DNA from: Bacteroidota bacterium
GTDB lineage: Bacteria; Bacteroidota; Bacteroidia; Flavobacteriales; Flavobacteriaceae
Assembly: GCA_027619415.1 (NCBI GenBank)
Contig: JAQCFO010000004.1
Span: forward strand, 31,835-95,834
Direction of reading: 5' to 3'
DNA: 64,000 nucleotides
The notes under the pieces are model-generated. The model was not told the DNA's origin. It saw nothing but the letters and a program-made list of their open reading frames with translations, and did not search any database. The position numbers and the translations under genes are program-made. Numbering within the stretch: the stretch's first letter is position 1; each line of letters starts with the position of its first letter. This document shows positions 45,444 through 54,217 of the stretch, piece after piece.

Positions 45444-46085
45444 TTGTTAGATACTTCAAAACATAAGGGTTTAAGAAAAAGGTTAGTTGAAGAACTAATT
45501 AAAAAGGGTATTGATTCAAGAATGGTTTTAAACGCTATTTTAAATATTCCAAGACATTTGTTTATTGATAATGATTTTGAGGCACACGCTTATATAGATA
45601 AAGCATTCCCGATTGATTCTAATCAAACAATATCTCAACCTTATACTGTGGCATTTCAAACAACGATCCTGGGGATAGAAAAAAATGACAAAGTTCTTGA
45701 GATAGGTACAGGTTCTGGCTATCAGACAGCTGTATTAGTAAAACTAAATGCTAATGTTTACACTATTGAAAGGCAACATTTATTATACAGAAAATCTATG
45801 AAGAGGTTAAATTTTTTAGGCTATTCACCAAAATTAGTAAAATATGGAGATGGTTACTTGGGTCTGCCAGAACATGCACCATTTGATAAAATATTGGTTA
45901 CTGCAGGAGCTTCCAAAATTCCAAAAAAATTACTTCTTCAATTAAAAATAGGAGGAAAAATTATTATTCCTATTGGAGAATTGAATCAAGAAATGACATT
46001 AATAATTAGAAAAAGTGAAACTAAATTTGAGAAAAAAAAATTAGGTAAGTTTAATTTTGTTCCGATGCTAAAAAAAACTAATTAA
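45444..46085 (+). CDS. pcm: Protein-L-isoaspartate O-methyltransferase
   Basis: 213 residues, TTG start giving MLDTSKHKGLRKRLVEELIKKGI, which matches the N-termini of flavobacterial Pcm. SAM-binding motif I is VLEIGTGSGYQTAVL; FPIDSNQTISQPYTVAFQT is the substrate-binding loop; DKILVTAGASKIPKKLL follows. It methylates isoaspartyl residues to start their repair. One base separates its stop from that of smpB on the other strand. Confidence 0.93.
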   Translation: MLDTSKHKGLRKRLVEELIKKGIDSRMVLNAILNIPRHLFIDNDFEAHAYIDKAFPIDSNQTISQPYTVAFQTTILGIEKNDKVLEIGTGSGYQTAVLVKLNANVYTIERQHLLYRKSMKRLNFLGYSPKLVKYGDGYLGLPEHAPFDKILVTAGASKIPKKLLLQLKIGGKIIIPIGELNQEMTLIIRKSETKFEKKKLGKFNFVPMLKKTN

Positions 46086-46086
46086 A

Positions 46087-46539
46087 TTATTTCTTTTTTA
46101 ACCTATCCAGCTGAATCTTGTTTTCTCTATTTTTTATAGCATGCCTTTTATCGTATGTTTTTTTTCCTTTAGCTAATGAAATTAAAATTTTAGCAAAACC
46201 ATTTTCGCTAATAAATACTTTTAATGGAATTATAGTTAAACCAGTATTTCTAACTTCTTTTAATAATTTTTTTAATTCATTTTTATTTAAAAGTAATTTT
46301 CTTTGACTTCTAGTCTGGTGATTAAACTGATTACCAAACAAATATTCATCAATAAACATATTAATAATAAACAATTCGCCTAAGTCATTGAATTCACAAA
46401 AACTGTCAGAAATAGAGGTTTTACCATCTCTTATAGATTTAATTTCTGTTCCAGTTAAGACAATTCCTGCCGAATACTGGTCTAACAACTCGTATTCAAA
46501 CTTAGCTTTCTTATTTAGTATATTTACTTTTTTAATCAC
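46087..46539 (-). CDS. smpB: SsrA-binding protein SmpB
   Basis: 150 residues with GTG start. Conserved SmpB features: NKKAKFEYELLDQYSAGIVLTGTEIKSIRDGK at the N-terminus, LLLNKNELKKLL in the centre, the tail KGKKTYDKRHAIKNRE. It carries tmRNA to stalled ribosomes. tmRNA itself (ssrA) was not found in the window. Its TAnnTTTG box is 4 nt before the start codon. Confidence 0.96.
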   Translation of the reverse strand: MIKKVNILNKKAKFEYELLDQYSAGIVLTGTEIKSIRDGKTSISDSFCEFNDLGELFIINMFIDEYLFGNQFNHQTRSQRKLLLNKNELKKLLKEVRNTGLTIIPLKVFISENGFAKILISLAKGKKTYDKRHAIKNRENKIQLDRLKKK

Positions 46540-46543
46540 AGAA

Positions 46544-46551
46544 CAAAGTTA
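46544..46551 (-). promoter_or_regulatory. Promoter -7 box of smpB (near-leaderless)
   Basis: Minus strand TAACTTTG (TAnnTTTG) with TTCT before the GTG start. No -33 TTG at the right spacing. Confidence 0.42.
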
Positions 46552-46570
46552 ACAAGTATATTTCACTTAT

Positions 46571-46903
46571 ATGGCTAAAATTAATTGGATTGAAATTAAT
46601 TCATTAGATGATATTACAAAATTAAGAGATAATTACATAGTAATTTTCAAACACTCACCTAGATGTGTTGTTAGTAAAATTGTTTTTACAAGATTTGAAT
46701 TTGCTTTTCATGAAAATTTAAACATTCAAAAATACATTTACATTGATGTAATAAAAACGAAAGAACTTTCAAAAAATATTTCTAATAAATATAGCGTCTA
46801 TCATGAGTCTCCTCAGTTAATATTGTTAAAAGATGATGAAGTTTTACACCATTCATCTCATTCGGATATTAAATTTTCTAATTTGAACAATTATATAATA
46901 TAA
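46571..46903 (+). CDS. ytxJ: YtxJ-like bacillithiol-system monothiol protein (DUF2847)
   Basis: 110 residues, thioredoxin fold. The active-site region is IVIFKHSPRCVVSKIVF with a single cysteine; YHESPQLILLKDDEVLHHSSH is the cis-Pro segment. The family is named for the bacillithiol redox system and is common in Flavobacteria, which make bacillithiol; it probably de-bacillithiolates proteins. Stands alone between smpB (divergent) and glyA. Confidence 0.85.
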   Translation: MAKINWIEINSLDDITKLRDNYIVIFKHSPRCVVSKIVFTRFEFAFHENLNIQKYIYIDVIKTKELSKNISNKYSVYHESPQLILLKDDEVLHHSSHSDIKFSNLNNYII

Positions 46904-46940
46904 ATTGTTAATTGTTTTTTGATTTATTTTAATTTATTTA

Positions 46941-46971
46941 TTGGTTTGATCTTTTATCATGTTTAAATTTG
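46941..46971 (+). promoter_or_regulatory. Promoter of glyA
   Basis: TTG (46941-46943), 20-nt spacer, TAAATTTG (46964-46971), followed by the ATG 15 nt later. A good Bacteroidetes match. Confidence 0.55.
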
Positions 46972-46986
46972 TTTAAAATTTATAAA

Positions 46987-48261
46987 ATGAGAGTTGATAA
47001 AGAAATAAGTGATTTAATTAATAAAGAAGAAATTAGACAATTAAGAGGCGTAGAATTAATTGCATCTGAAAATTTCACTAGCCCTGCAGTTATGGAGGCT
47101 ACAGGTTCAATTTTAACAAATAAATATGCCGAAGGATACCCCGGTAAAAGGTATTACGGTGGATGTGAAGTTGTTGATGAAATAGAAACTTTAGCTATTA
47201 ATAGAGCTAAAGAGCTTTTTGGAGCCTCTTATGCTAATGTTCAGCCTCATTCGGGTTCACAAGCTAATACTGCCGTTTATCATGCGTTTTTAAATCCTGG
47301 TGATAAAATACTAGGTTTCGATTTATCTCATGGTGGTCACTTAACTCATGGTTCTCCCGTAAATTTTAGTGGAAGGTTATATGACCCTGTTTTTTATGGA
47401 GTTGAAAAAGAAACAGGAATATTGAATTATGATAAGATTTTAGAAATTGCTAAAAAAGAAAAACCAAAATTAATTATAGCTGGTGCTTCGGCTTACTCTA
47501 GAGATATTGATTTTGAAAAGTTTAGAGAAATTGCAGATCAAGTAGATGCATTTTTATTAGCAGACATATCTCATCCTTCTGGTTTAATTGCAAAAGGTAT
47601 TTTAAATGATCCAATTCCTTATTGCCATGTTGTAACAACTACAACTCATAAAACACTAAGAGGACCAAGAGGTGGTTTAATATTAATGGGAGAAGATTTT
47701 GACAATCCATTTGGAATCAAATTAAAGAGCGGTTCATTAAAAAAAATGTCTTCATTAATAGACTTAGCTGTATTTCCAGGAAATCAAGGCGGTCCATTGG
47801 AACATGTAATTGCTGGAAAAGCGATTGCATTTGGAGAAGCATTGAAAGATGATTTTATGACTTACATGATACAAGTTAGGCAGAATGCAAAAGTAATGGC
47901 AGAAGAATTTGTTAAAAGGGGTTATAATATAATTTCTGGTGGAACAGACAATCATATGATACTAATTGATTTAAGAAATAAAAATATTTCAGGAAAAGAT
48001 GCTGAATTAGTATTGGTTCGAGCTGATATTACAGCAAATAAAAACATGGTTCCATTTGATGACAAGTCTCCTTTTGTTACTTCAGGAATTAGGTTTGGAA
48101 CCCCAGCAATAACTACTAGAGGACTTAAAGAAAAAGATATGATTACAATAGTAGATTTAATAGATAGAGTTATAAAACAACCTGATAACGATATGGAAAT
48201 AAATTGTGTAAAAAAAGAAGTGAATCAGTTAATGGCAGGAAGAGCTTTGTTTAATTATTGA
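46987..48261 (+). CDS. glyA: Serine hydroxymethyltransferase
   Basis: 424 residues from the ATG at 46987; the track's start at 46969 overlaps the promoter region and adds six residues. Motifs: [52 protein letters not shown] and the PLP lysine in [16 protein letters not shown]. It interconverts serine and glycine and charges tetrahydrofolate with one-carbon units. Overlaps the glutamine cyclotransferase gene tail-to-tail by 7 bp. Confidence 0.97.
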   Translation: MRVDKEISDLINKEEIRQLRGVELIASENFTSPAVMEATGSILTNKYAEGYPGKRYYGGCEVVDEIETLAINRAKELFGASYANVQPHSGSQANTAVYHAFLNPGDKILGFDLSHGGHLTHGSPVNFSGRLYDPVFYGVEKETGILNYDKILEIAKKEKPKLIIAGASAYSRDIDFEKFREIADQVDAFLLADISHPSGLIAKGILNDPIPYCHVVTTTTHKTLRGPRGGLILMGEDFDNPFGIKLKSGSLKKMSSLIDLAVFPGNQGGPLEHVIAGKAIAFGEALKDDFMTYMIQVRQNAKVMAEEFVKRGYNIISGGTDNHMILIDLRNKNISGKDAELVLVRADITANKNMVPFDDKSPFVTSGIRFGTPAITTRGLKEKDMITIVDLIDRVIKQPDNDMEINCVKKEVNQLMAGRALFNY

Positions 48262-49286
48262 TTTTCTAATATTTTAATTTCAAATAATTTATTCCAATTT
48301 TTTCCAGTAACAAAAAAAGTTTTTCTTTGCTTATTATATGCTATTCCGTTTAAAACATCAAGTTTAGAATGCTGTTTGACTTTTGTTTTTAAACCATTAA
48401 AATCAATAACACCCTCAACTTTACCGCTTTTTGGATCTATAATTAAACCTACTTCCTTGTTGAATTGGTAAGTATTGGCATAAATTTTACCTTCATACCA
48501 TTCTAATTCATTTATTTTTTTAATTATTTTATTGTCAGTTACAACACTGAAATTATAAAGTTCATTTAAGTTTACTGGGTCAAGAACCCAAATTTTTTCT
48601 GTTCCATCTGATTTGTACAATTTTTCGCCATCATTACATAATCCCCAACCCTCAAGACTGTTTTCATAACTAAAAGATTTAATTAAATTAAAATCATTTT
48701 TATTATATACAAAACCAACCTTTTCTTTCCAGGTTAATTGAAAAATTTTATCATCGATAATTGTTATTCCTTCCCCAAAATATGATTTGTCTAGAATTAT
48801 TTTATTTAAAACCTTTCCTGTTTTAAAATCCACCTTTTTTAATGTTGAGAATCCATACTGACCAGTACCCTCATATAAATTAAAATCATCATCAAATTCA
48901 AGCCCCTGAGTATATGAATTAATGTCATGATCAAATTCATTTATAATTTTATAAGTGTAAAGCTTGGGTTTAGTAGCAGAATATATAATTATATTTTTTT
49001 GAATAATGAAATTTTCATCATTTACTTTAAAAGATGCTTTTATAGTATTGACACCAAGCTCGTTATTCAAAACATAATTGGGGGAAATTTTTACATTATC
49101 TATAGAAAAAATTAAATCTGTTAGAGTGTTATTAGTAGGATTATTAATTACTAAATCTATTATGTTACCATTATTTAAATACTCATTTGTTTTAGAAATA
49201 TGTATAGAATAGTCATGGCTTACATTAACATCACATGAAATTAGAGTAATTATAATTAATAACACATATAGTTTTATGACTCTCAT
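48255..49286 (-). CDS. Glutaminyl-peptide cyclotransferase (plant-type glutamine cyclotransferase), lipoprotein
   Basis: 343 residues with lipoprotein signal [13 protein letters not shown]. After a ~100-residue Ig-like N-domain comes a five-bladed beta-propeller: [80 protein letters not shown] and [23 protein letters not shown]. These are the family's signature blades with the zinc-site Glu residues. It cyclises N-terminal Gln to pyroglutamate on exported peptides. The N-terminal extension is common in Bacteroidetes. Confidence 0.9.
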   Translation of the reverse strand: MRVIKLYVLLIIITLISCDVNVSHDYSIHISKTNEYLNNGNIIDLVINNPTNNTLTDLIFSIDNVKISPNYVLNNELGVNTIKASFKVNDENFIIQKNIIIYSATKPKLYTYKIINEFDHDINSYTQGLEFDDDFNLYEGTGQYGFSTLKKVDFKTGKVLNKIILDKSYFGEGITIIDDKIFQLTWKEKVGFVYNKNDFNLIKSFSYENSLEGWGLCNDGEKLYKSDGTEKIWVLDPVNLNELYNFSVVTDNKIIKKINELEWYEGKIYANTYQFNKEVGLIIDPKSGKVEGVIDFNGLKTKVKQHSKLDVLNGIAYNKQRKTFFVTGKNWNKLFEIKILENQ

Positions 49287-49361
49287 TTTAGAAATTTATT
49301 AATCAAATTTAAATATTAATAATTAACCCTTAACATATTTAATTATAAAAACTTATATATA

Positions 49362-49369
49362 TATATTTG
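49362..49369 (+). promoter_or_regulatory. Promoter -7 box of the SRP RNA gene
   Basis: TATATTTG, a perfect TAnnTTTG, ends 4 nt before the predicted 5' end of the RNA, which supports both calls. Confidence 0.55.
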
Positions 49370-49373
49370 TAAT

Positions 49374-49469
49374 GGGCAAGTCTTACACAACCAGCTCCTG
49401 TTTAATCCCCCAGGGTGGGAACACAGCAAGGGTCGATGGTTGTAGCAGTGTGATGTAAGTAGCTTGCCC
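49374..49469 (+). ncRNA. ffs: Signal recognition particle RNA (4.5S, small bacterial type)
   Basis: The ends GGGCAAG/CTTGCCC pair to close one long hairpin. The arms CTTACA/TGTAAG and ACAACCA/TGGTTGT continue the helix. The tip carries CAGGGTGGGAACACAGCAAGGGT, the domain IV Ffh-binding core in its Bacteroidetes form (compare CAGG..CGGAAGGAAGCAGC in E. coli). The final stem followed by TTTTTTT acts as its terminator. Works with Ffh/FtsY to target membrane proteins. Confidence 0.93.
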
Positions 49470-49476
49470 TTTTTTT

Positions 49477-50280
49477 ATGTCTAAAACAGTTCTAGTTACT
49501 GGCGCATCATCAGGAATAGGTAAATCTATAGCTCTTTATTTATGTTCTAAAGGTTTCAAAGTGTACGGTACATGCCGTAATCCTAAGAAATATGATATTA
49601 TAGATTTTATTTTATTAAAATGTGATATAACTTTAATTAATGAAATTAAGAATGTTGTTAATTTTGTTTTAAAAAAAGAAGGAAGAATAGATATATTAAT
49701 AAATAATGCTGGAATAGGAATTACTGGCCCTGTAGAGGAGACATCTGAATCTGATATTAAATCTGCCTTTGAAACAAACTTTTTTGGACCAATTAATATC
49801 ATTAAGGCATGTATTCCCTCAATGAGAAGACATAAAACTGGTTTAATTATTAATATTACTTCTGTAATGGGTTATTTCGCAATGCCATTTAGAGGAGTTT
49901 ATAGTGCTACTAAAAGTTCAATGGAAATAATTGGAGAAGCATTTAGTATGGAATTAAACAAGTTCAATATTAAAGTAGTTAATATTGCTCCAGGTGACTT
50001 TAAGACTGGTATAATATCTAGAAGAATAAACAGTCCTAGTATTCAGAAATCTTCTTACGAAAAAGATTATGTGAAATGTATTAATTCTGCTAACAGTCAA
50101 GTGAAGAATGCTCTTTCGCCAGATATTATTTCAAAATTAGTTTATAAAATAATTTTATCTAAAAATCCAAAAATTCATTATAAAGTAGGTGCGTTTATTC
50201 AAAAATTTTCAATAGTTTTAAAAAGACTTTTACCAGATAGATTATTTGAAAAAATAATACTTTATTATAACAAAAATTAA
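49477..50280 (+). CDS. Short-chain dehydrogenase/reductase
   Basis: 267 residues, classical SDR. Cofactor [24 protein letters not shown], catalytic Ser in [11 protein letters not shown] and YSATKSSME (Tyr/Lys). Arg/Lys in [13 protein letters not shown] suggests NADP preference. The ATG directly follows the T-run of the SRP RNA terminator, leaving no room for its own promoter; it may depend on read-through from the SRP promoter or a promoter inside the RNA gene. Substrate unknown. Confidence 0.88.
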   Translation: MSKTVLVTGASSGIGKSIALYLCSKGFKVYGTCRNPKKYDIIDFILLKCDITLINEIKNVVNFVLKKEGRIDILINNAGIGITGPVEETSESDIKSAFETNFFGPINIIKACIPSMRRHKTGLIINITSVMGYFAMPFRGVYSATKSSMEIIGEAFSMELNKFNIKVVNIAPGDFKTGIISRRINSPSIQKSSYEKDYVKCINSANSQVKNALSPDIISKLVYKIILSKNPKIHYKVGAFIQKFSIVLKRLLPDRLFEKIILYYNKN

Positions 50281-50291
50281 ACCTATTACAT

Positions 50292-50945
50292 ATGAAATTC
50301 TTTATTGATACAGCAAATTTAGAACAAATAAAAGAGGCACAGGACTTAGGTGTTCTTGATGGAGTAACTACAAACCCATCTTTAATGGCTAAAGAAGGGA
50401 TTACGGGACATCAAAATATTTTAGATCATTATGTGAAGATTTGTAATATTGTTGATGGAGATGTCTCGGCTGAAGTAATTTCAACTGATTTTGAAGGAAT
50501 GGTGGAAGAGGGTGAGGCTCTTGCTAAATTACATTCTCAAATTGTAGTTAAAATTCCGATGATTTTAGATGGTATAAAAGCAATAAAATATTTTTCAAAC
50601 AAAGGCATAAGAACTAACTGTACTCTAATTTTTTCTGTTGGTCAAGCTCTTATTGCTGCAAAAGCTGGCGCAACATACGTTTCTCCTTTTATTGGAAGAC
50701 TTGACGACATTTCAACTGATGGTCTAAATTTAATATCAGAAATCGCAAATGTTTATGATAATTATGCTTTTAATACTCAAATACTTGCAGCTTCAATTCG
50801 ACATACTATGCACGTAATAGATTGTGCTAAAATTGGTGCGGACGTAATGACTGGTCCACTTTCGTCTATTAAAGGTTTAATAAATCATCCTCTTACTGAT
50901 ATAGGTTTAGAAAAATTCTTGAAAGATTATAAGAAAGGAAATTAA
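50292..50945 (+). CDS. Transaldolase/fructose-6-phosphate aldolase family protein
   Basis: 217 residues, the short subfamily of transaldolases (TalC/FSA). [36 protein letters not shown] at the start, Schiff-base lysine in [11 protein letters not shown] (about residue 86), [31 protein letters not shown] with the second active-site stretch. Many members of this length are true transaldolases of the pentose phosphate pathway. Eleven bp after the SDR; overlaps the next gene tail-to-tail by 4 bp. Confidence 0.92.
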   Translation: MKFFIDTANLEQIKEAQDLGVLDGVTTNPSLMAKEGITGHQNILDHYVKICNIVDGDVSAEVISTDFEGMVEEGEALAKLHSQIVVKIPMILDGIKAIKYFSNKGIRTNCTLIFSVGQALIAAKAGATYVSPFIGRLDDISTDGLNLISEIANVYDNYAFNTQILAASIRHTMHVIDCAKIGADVMTGPLSSIKGLINHPLTDIGLEKFLKDYKKGN

Positions 50946-52285
50946 TTTAAGTTTAAATAAGTTTCTAACTCATTAATAGTCAAAATTTTATTTATTTCTC
51001 CTTTTTTGTTAGTTATGATAACTTTATTTAGGTTATTTAAAATCATTTTTTTGCTCATGTTTTCAAAGTTTACAGATCTAAAATGATTGAGGTGTGTTCT
51101 ATTTTTGTATTTATTTATTATGTTTTTCCATTTTCCATTATCAGTGTTAATATTAATAGCATGAAAATCATAATTTTTATTATAATCTAATATTCTGTTA
51201 ATTCTTTTAAACAAGCCAATTTGATGAGAATTTTGTTCGTAAGACCAAAAAACAAATATTACTGGATTTTTATTATCAAAATCTGTAGTTTTTATTATTG
51301 AATTGTTTTTATCTATTAATTCGATTTCTGGAATAATATTTCCTGATTGTAAAGAAATTATATTACTAAACAATTGATTTATTTCTGCATTAGTTTTTTC
51401 ATTTTTAGAAGTTTCTAAAAATTTATTTAAAAAAGTATCAATATTAACTAAGTTTGATTCTTCAAGAAGGTATTCGTAAGCAATGTATCTTAAAATTTTA
51501 GATCTAATTATAGCTTGAGATATATTTTTTTTTACAAAATCTATTCTATTTAAATTATAATCTAATTTAGAAATATTTTTTTTATTTTGAAATTGACTAG
51601 ACTCGTTAAATATTCTAGATACAATGTAATCTAAGTATGGTTTAAAATTAGATAAGCTCCCTATGTTAAGATCAATGTCGTTTCTAAAATCATATATTTC
51701 ACTAGAGTTTAGATTGAGTTCTAGATTAGAAATGTAAGTTTCTAAACTTGAATAAACAGGTAGCTTAATAGCATGTTTTAAAATAAGTTTAGTTGTTTTA
51801 GTAGTTGAATTATTTTTTATAAACCTTACATATTCATCAGTTTTGTTTTTTAACAACGAATCGATAATTTTTTTAAACTCTTTTTCTTTTAAATTACTTT
51901 TAGATTTTATAAAAATTTCCTCCTCTTCATGTTTTAAAAATATATCAATTAGATAATTGTTTTTGGAGGATCCTTTTCCAGTAAAAACTAAAGATTCGTC
52001 AAAGTCTAATACGTTTAATCTTAAAATTAAACTATCTCCCTTTTCAAGAATTAAATATTGAAATTCAGGTAGATGAAAGAAGTTGTAAAGTCCATCATCA
52101 ACACTATCTAATTTTGAAAAAAAAATTCCAGCCTCGTTAATATTGATTTTCTTAATTAAATTTTCATCTTTTCGAATAAATATTTCATTATTATTTTTTT
52201 TTAAAATTTTACCTCCTATATACGTGTCTTGTTCATTAGAACATGAAATTAACAGTATAATAAATGTTAAAAATATTTTTTTCAA
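50942..52285 (-). CDS. TlpA-like thioredoxin-fold lipoprotein lacking CxxC
   Basis: 447 residues. Lipoprotein signal [12 protein letters not shown], then DUF4369-like N-terminal beta-strands ([19 protein letters not shown]), an all-helical middle of about 180 residues, and a C-terminal thioredoxin-like domain: [43 protein letters not shown]. Where TlpA proteins have WxxxCxxC this one has WSYEQNSHQ, and there is no cysteine after the lipidation site region, so thiol redox activity is excluded. Probably a structural or binding protein of the periplasm. Function unknown. Confidence 0.72.
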   Translation of the reverse strand: MKKIFLTFIILLISCSNEQDTYIGGKILKKNNNEIFIRKDENLIKKININEAGIFFSKLDSVDDGLYNFFHLPEFQYLILEKGDSLILRLNVLDFDESLVFTGKGSSKNNYLIDIFLKHEEEEIFIKSKSNLKEKEFKKIIDSLLKNKTDEYVRFIKNNSTTKTTKLILKHAIKLPVYSSLETYISNLELNLNSSEIYDFRNDIDLNIGSLSNFKPYLDYIVSRIFNESSQFQNKKNISKLDYNLNRIDFVKKNISQAIIRSKILRYIAYEYLLEESNLVNIDTFLNKFLETSKNEKTNAEINQLFSNIISLQSGNIIPEIELIDKNNSIIKTTDFDNKNPVIFVFWSYEQNSHQIGLFKRINRILDYNKNYDFHAININTDNGKWKNIINKYKNRTHLNHFRSVNFENMSKKMILNNLNKVIITNKKGEINKILTINELETYLNLN

Positions 52286-52360
52286 GAGTGATTAACTAAA
52301 TAAATACTTATAATAATAAATTTAAAGATAAATAAAGAATAATCATATAATTGATTTTAT

Positions 52361-52368
52361 TAAATTTG
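52361..52368 (+). promoter_or_regulatory. Promoter -7 box of the ABC-F gene
   Basis: TAAATTTG (TAnnTTTG) lies 21 nt before the ATG at 52390. No convincing -33 element. Confidence 0.35.
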
Positions 52369-52389
52369 CATCCTAAATTAGAAAAATTT

Positions 52390-54012
52390 ATGTTAAGCGT
52401 TTCAAATCTTTCAGTTCAATTTGGCAAAAGAGTTTTGTTTGATGAAGTTAATACAGCTTTTGTAAAAGGAAATTGTTATGGTATTATTGGTGCAAATGGA
52501 GCTGGTAAATCCACATTTTTAAAAATCCTTTCAAAATCATTTGAACCAAATTCTGGAAACGTTCATTTGGAAGCTGGAAAAAGATTATCTGTTTTAGAGC
52601 AAAATCACTTTGCTTTTGATCATAAACAAGTTTTAGCAACAGTTATAATGGGTAACGAGGTTCTTTTTAACATTAAAAATGAAATGGATCAAATTTATGC
52701 AAAGTCTGATTTTTCTGATAGCGACAGTGATAGAGTAGGAGTTTTACAATTAGAATATGAAGAGATGGATGGTTGGAATGCAGAAAGTTCTGCTGCGGCT
52801 TTATTATCTAATTTAGACATCAAAGAAGGTTTACACTTTAAAAATATGTCTGAACTAGATGGTGTACAAAAAGTTAAAGTATTATTGGCACAAGCTTTAT
52901 TTGGAGATCCTGATGTTCTAATAATGGATGAACCAACAAATGATTTAGATTTTGAAACTATTAAATGGTTAGAAAATTTTATAGCAAACTATGATAATAC
53001 TGTAATAGTGGTATCTCATGATAGGCACTTTTTAGATTCAGTATGTACTCATATTTCTGACATAGATTTTGGTAAAATTAATCATTTCTCTGGAAATTAC
53101 ACATTTTGGTATGAATCAAGTCAATTAGCTCTAAGACAGAAAACACAACAAAATAAAAAATCTGAAGAAAAGAAAAAAGAATTAGAAGATTTTATAGCTA
53201 GGTTTAGTGCTAATGCATCAAAATCTAAGCAAGCTACTTCTAGAAAAAAAATGTTAGACAACCTAAATATAGAGGATATAAAACCTTCGTCAAGAAGATA
53301 CCCTGCCATTATATATACATCAGAGAGAGAAGCTGGCGATCAAATACTTAGTGTTGAAAATTTAAGCTATTCTGATTCTTCTAGTGTATTGTTTGATAAA
53401 ATTGATTTTAATTTAAACAAAGGAGATAAGGTTGTTTTATATTCAAAAGATACTAGAGCAACAACTGCATTTTATGAAATATTGAATAATAACTTGAAAT
53501 CAAAATCTGGAAGATTTGATTGGGGAATTACTACATCACAATCTTATTTGCCACTAGACAATAGTTCTTTTTTTAATCAAAAAACAAATTTAGTAGATTG
53601 GCTAAGACAATGGGCTAAAAATGATGAAGAGAGAGAAGAGGTTTTTATAAGAGGTTTTTTAGGTAAAATGATTTTTAGTGGTGAAGAGGCTTTAAAGACT
53701 TGTGATGTTTTATCTGGAGGTGAAAAAGTAAGATGTATGCTTTCTAGAATGATGATGCTTAGATCTAACGTATTAATGTTTGATGAACCAACAAGTCATT
53801 TAGATTTAGAATCCATTACTGCTTTAAATAATTCTATTAAAAAATTTAAAGGGAATGTTATATTAACTACTCATGATTATGAATTTGCTCAATCAGTAGG
53901 AAATAGAGTTATAGAAATAACACCTTATGGACTAATAGATAGGATAAACACTTTTGATGAATACATGAACGACTCCAAGGTTCAAGAATTAAGGAAAAAG
54001 TTATATTCCTAA
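52390..54012 (+). CDS. ABC-F family ATPase (YbiT-like translation factor)
   Basis: 540 residues from the ATG at 52390 (MLSVSNLSVQFGKRVLF); the track's 52351 start adds 13 residues that overlap the promoter box. Two ABC domains without membrane segments. The first has Walker A GANGAGKSTFLKIL, signature replaced by MSELDGVQKVKVLLAQAL, Walker B VLIMDEPTNDLDF. The second has signature VLSGGEKVRCMLSRMM and Walker B VLMFDEPTSHLDL; its Walker A is poor (YSKDTRATTAFYEIL), as in YbiT-type members. The P-site interaction linker lies between (about 240-310). Acts on ribosomes. Overlaps DUF2007 tail-to-tail by 12 bp. Confidence 0.88.
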   Translation: MLSVSNLSVQFGKRVLFDEVNTAFVKGNCYGIIGANGAGKSTFLKILSKSFEPNSGNVHLEAGKRLSVLEQNHFAFDHKQVLATVIMGNEVLFNIKNEMDQIYAKSDFSDSDSDRVGVLQLEYEEMDGWNAESSAAALLSNLDIKEGLHFKNMSELDGVQKVKVLLAQALFGDPDVLIMDEPTNDLDFETIKWLENFIANYDNTVIVVSHDRHFLDSVCTHISDIDFGKINHFSGNYTFWYESSQLALRQKTQQNKKSEEKKKELEDFIARFSANASKSKQATSRKKMLDNLNIEDIKPSSRRYPAIIYTSEREAGDQILSVENLSYSDSSSVLFDKIDFNLNKGDKVVLYSKDTRATTAFYEILNNNLKSKSGRFDWGITTSQSYLPLDNSSFFNQKTNLVDWLRQWAKNDEEREEVFIRGFLGKMIFSGEEALKTCDVLSGGEKVRCMLSRMMMLRSNVLMFDEPTSHLDLESITALNNSIKKFKGNVILTTHDYEFAQSVGNRVIEITPYGLIDRINTFDEYMNDSKVQELRKKLYS

Positions 54013-54216
54013 CTTATTTAATATGTTTTTAGCTTTTTCAACTTCATCATGAAAAACAAAAAGTTTAATTTGATCAAAACTTGAAACTCCAAAACCAGCT
54101 AATCTAGCAGATTCAAGTTCATTTTTTACAATTGGAAAAATAGAATTCAATTCTAATTCGTTTATAACCCTTTTGGAGTTCACAAAAGAACCTTCGTATA
54201 TTTTAATTACTGGCAA
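54001..54216 (-). CDS. DUF2007 domain protein
   Basis: 71 residues. IKIYEGSFVNSKRVINELELNSIFPIVKNE...FGVSSFDQIKLFVFHDEVEKAKNIL matches the small ferredoxin-like DUF2007 (putative signal-transducing, GlnB-like) family. No known function. Immediately downstream of pheT (one base), probably co-transcribed. Confidence 0.85.
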   Translation of the reverse strand: MPVIKIYEGSFVNSKRVINELELNSIFPIVKNELESARLAGFGVSSFDQIKLFVFHDEVEKAKNILNKLGI

Positions 54217-54217
54217 A

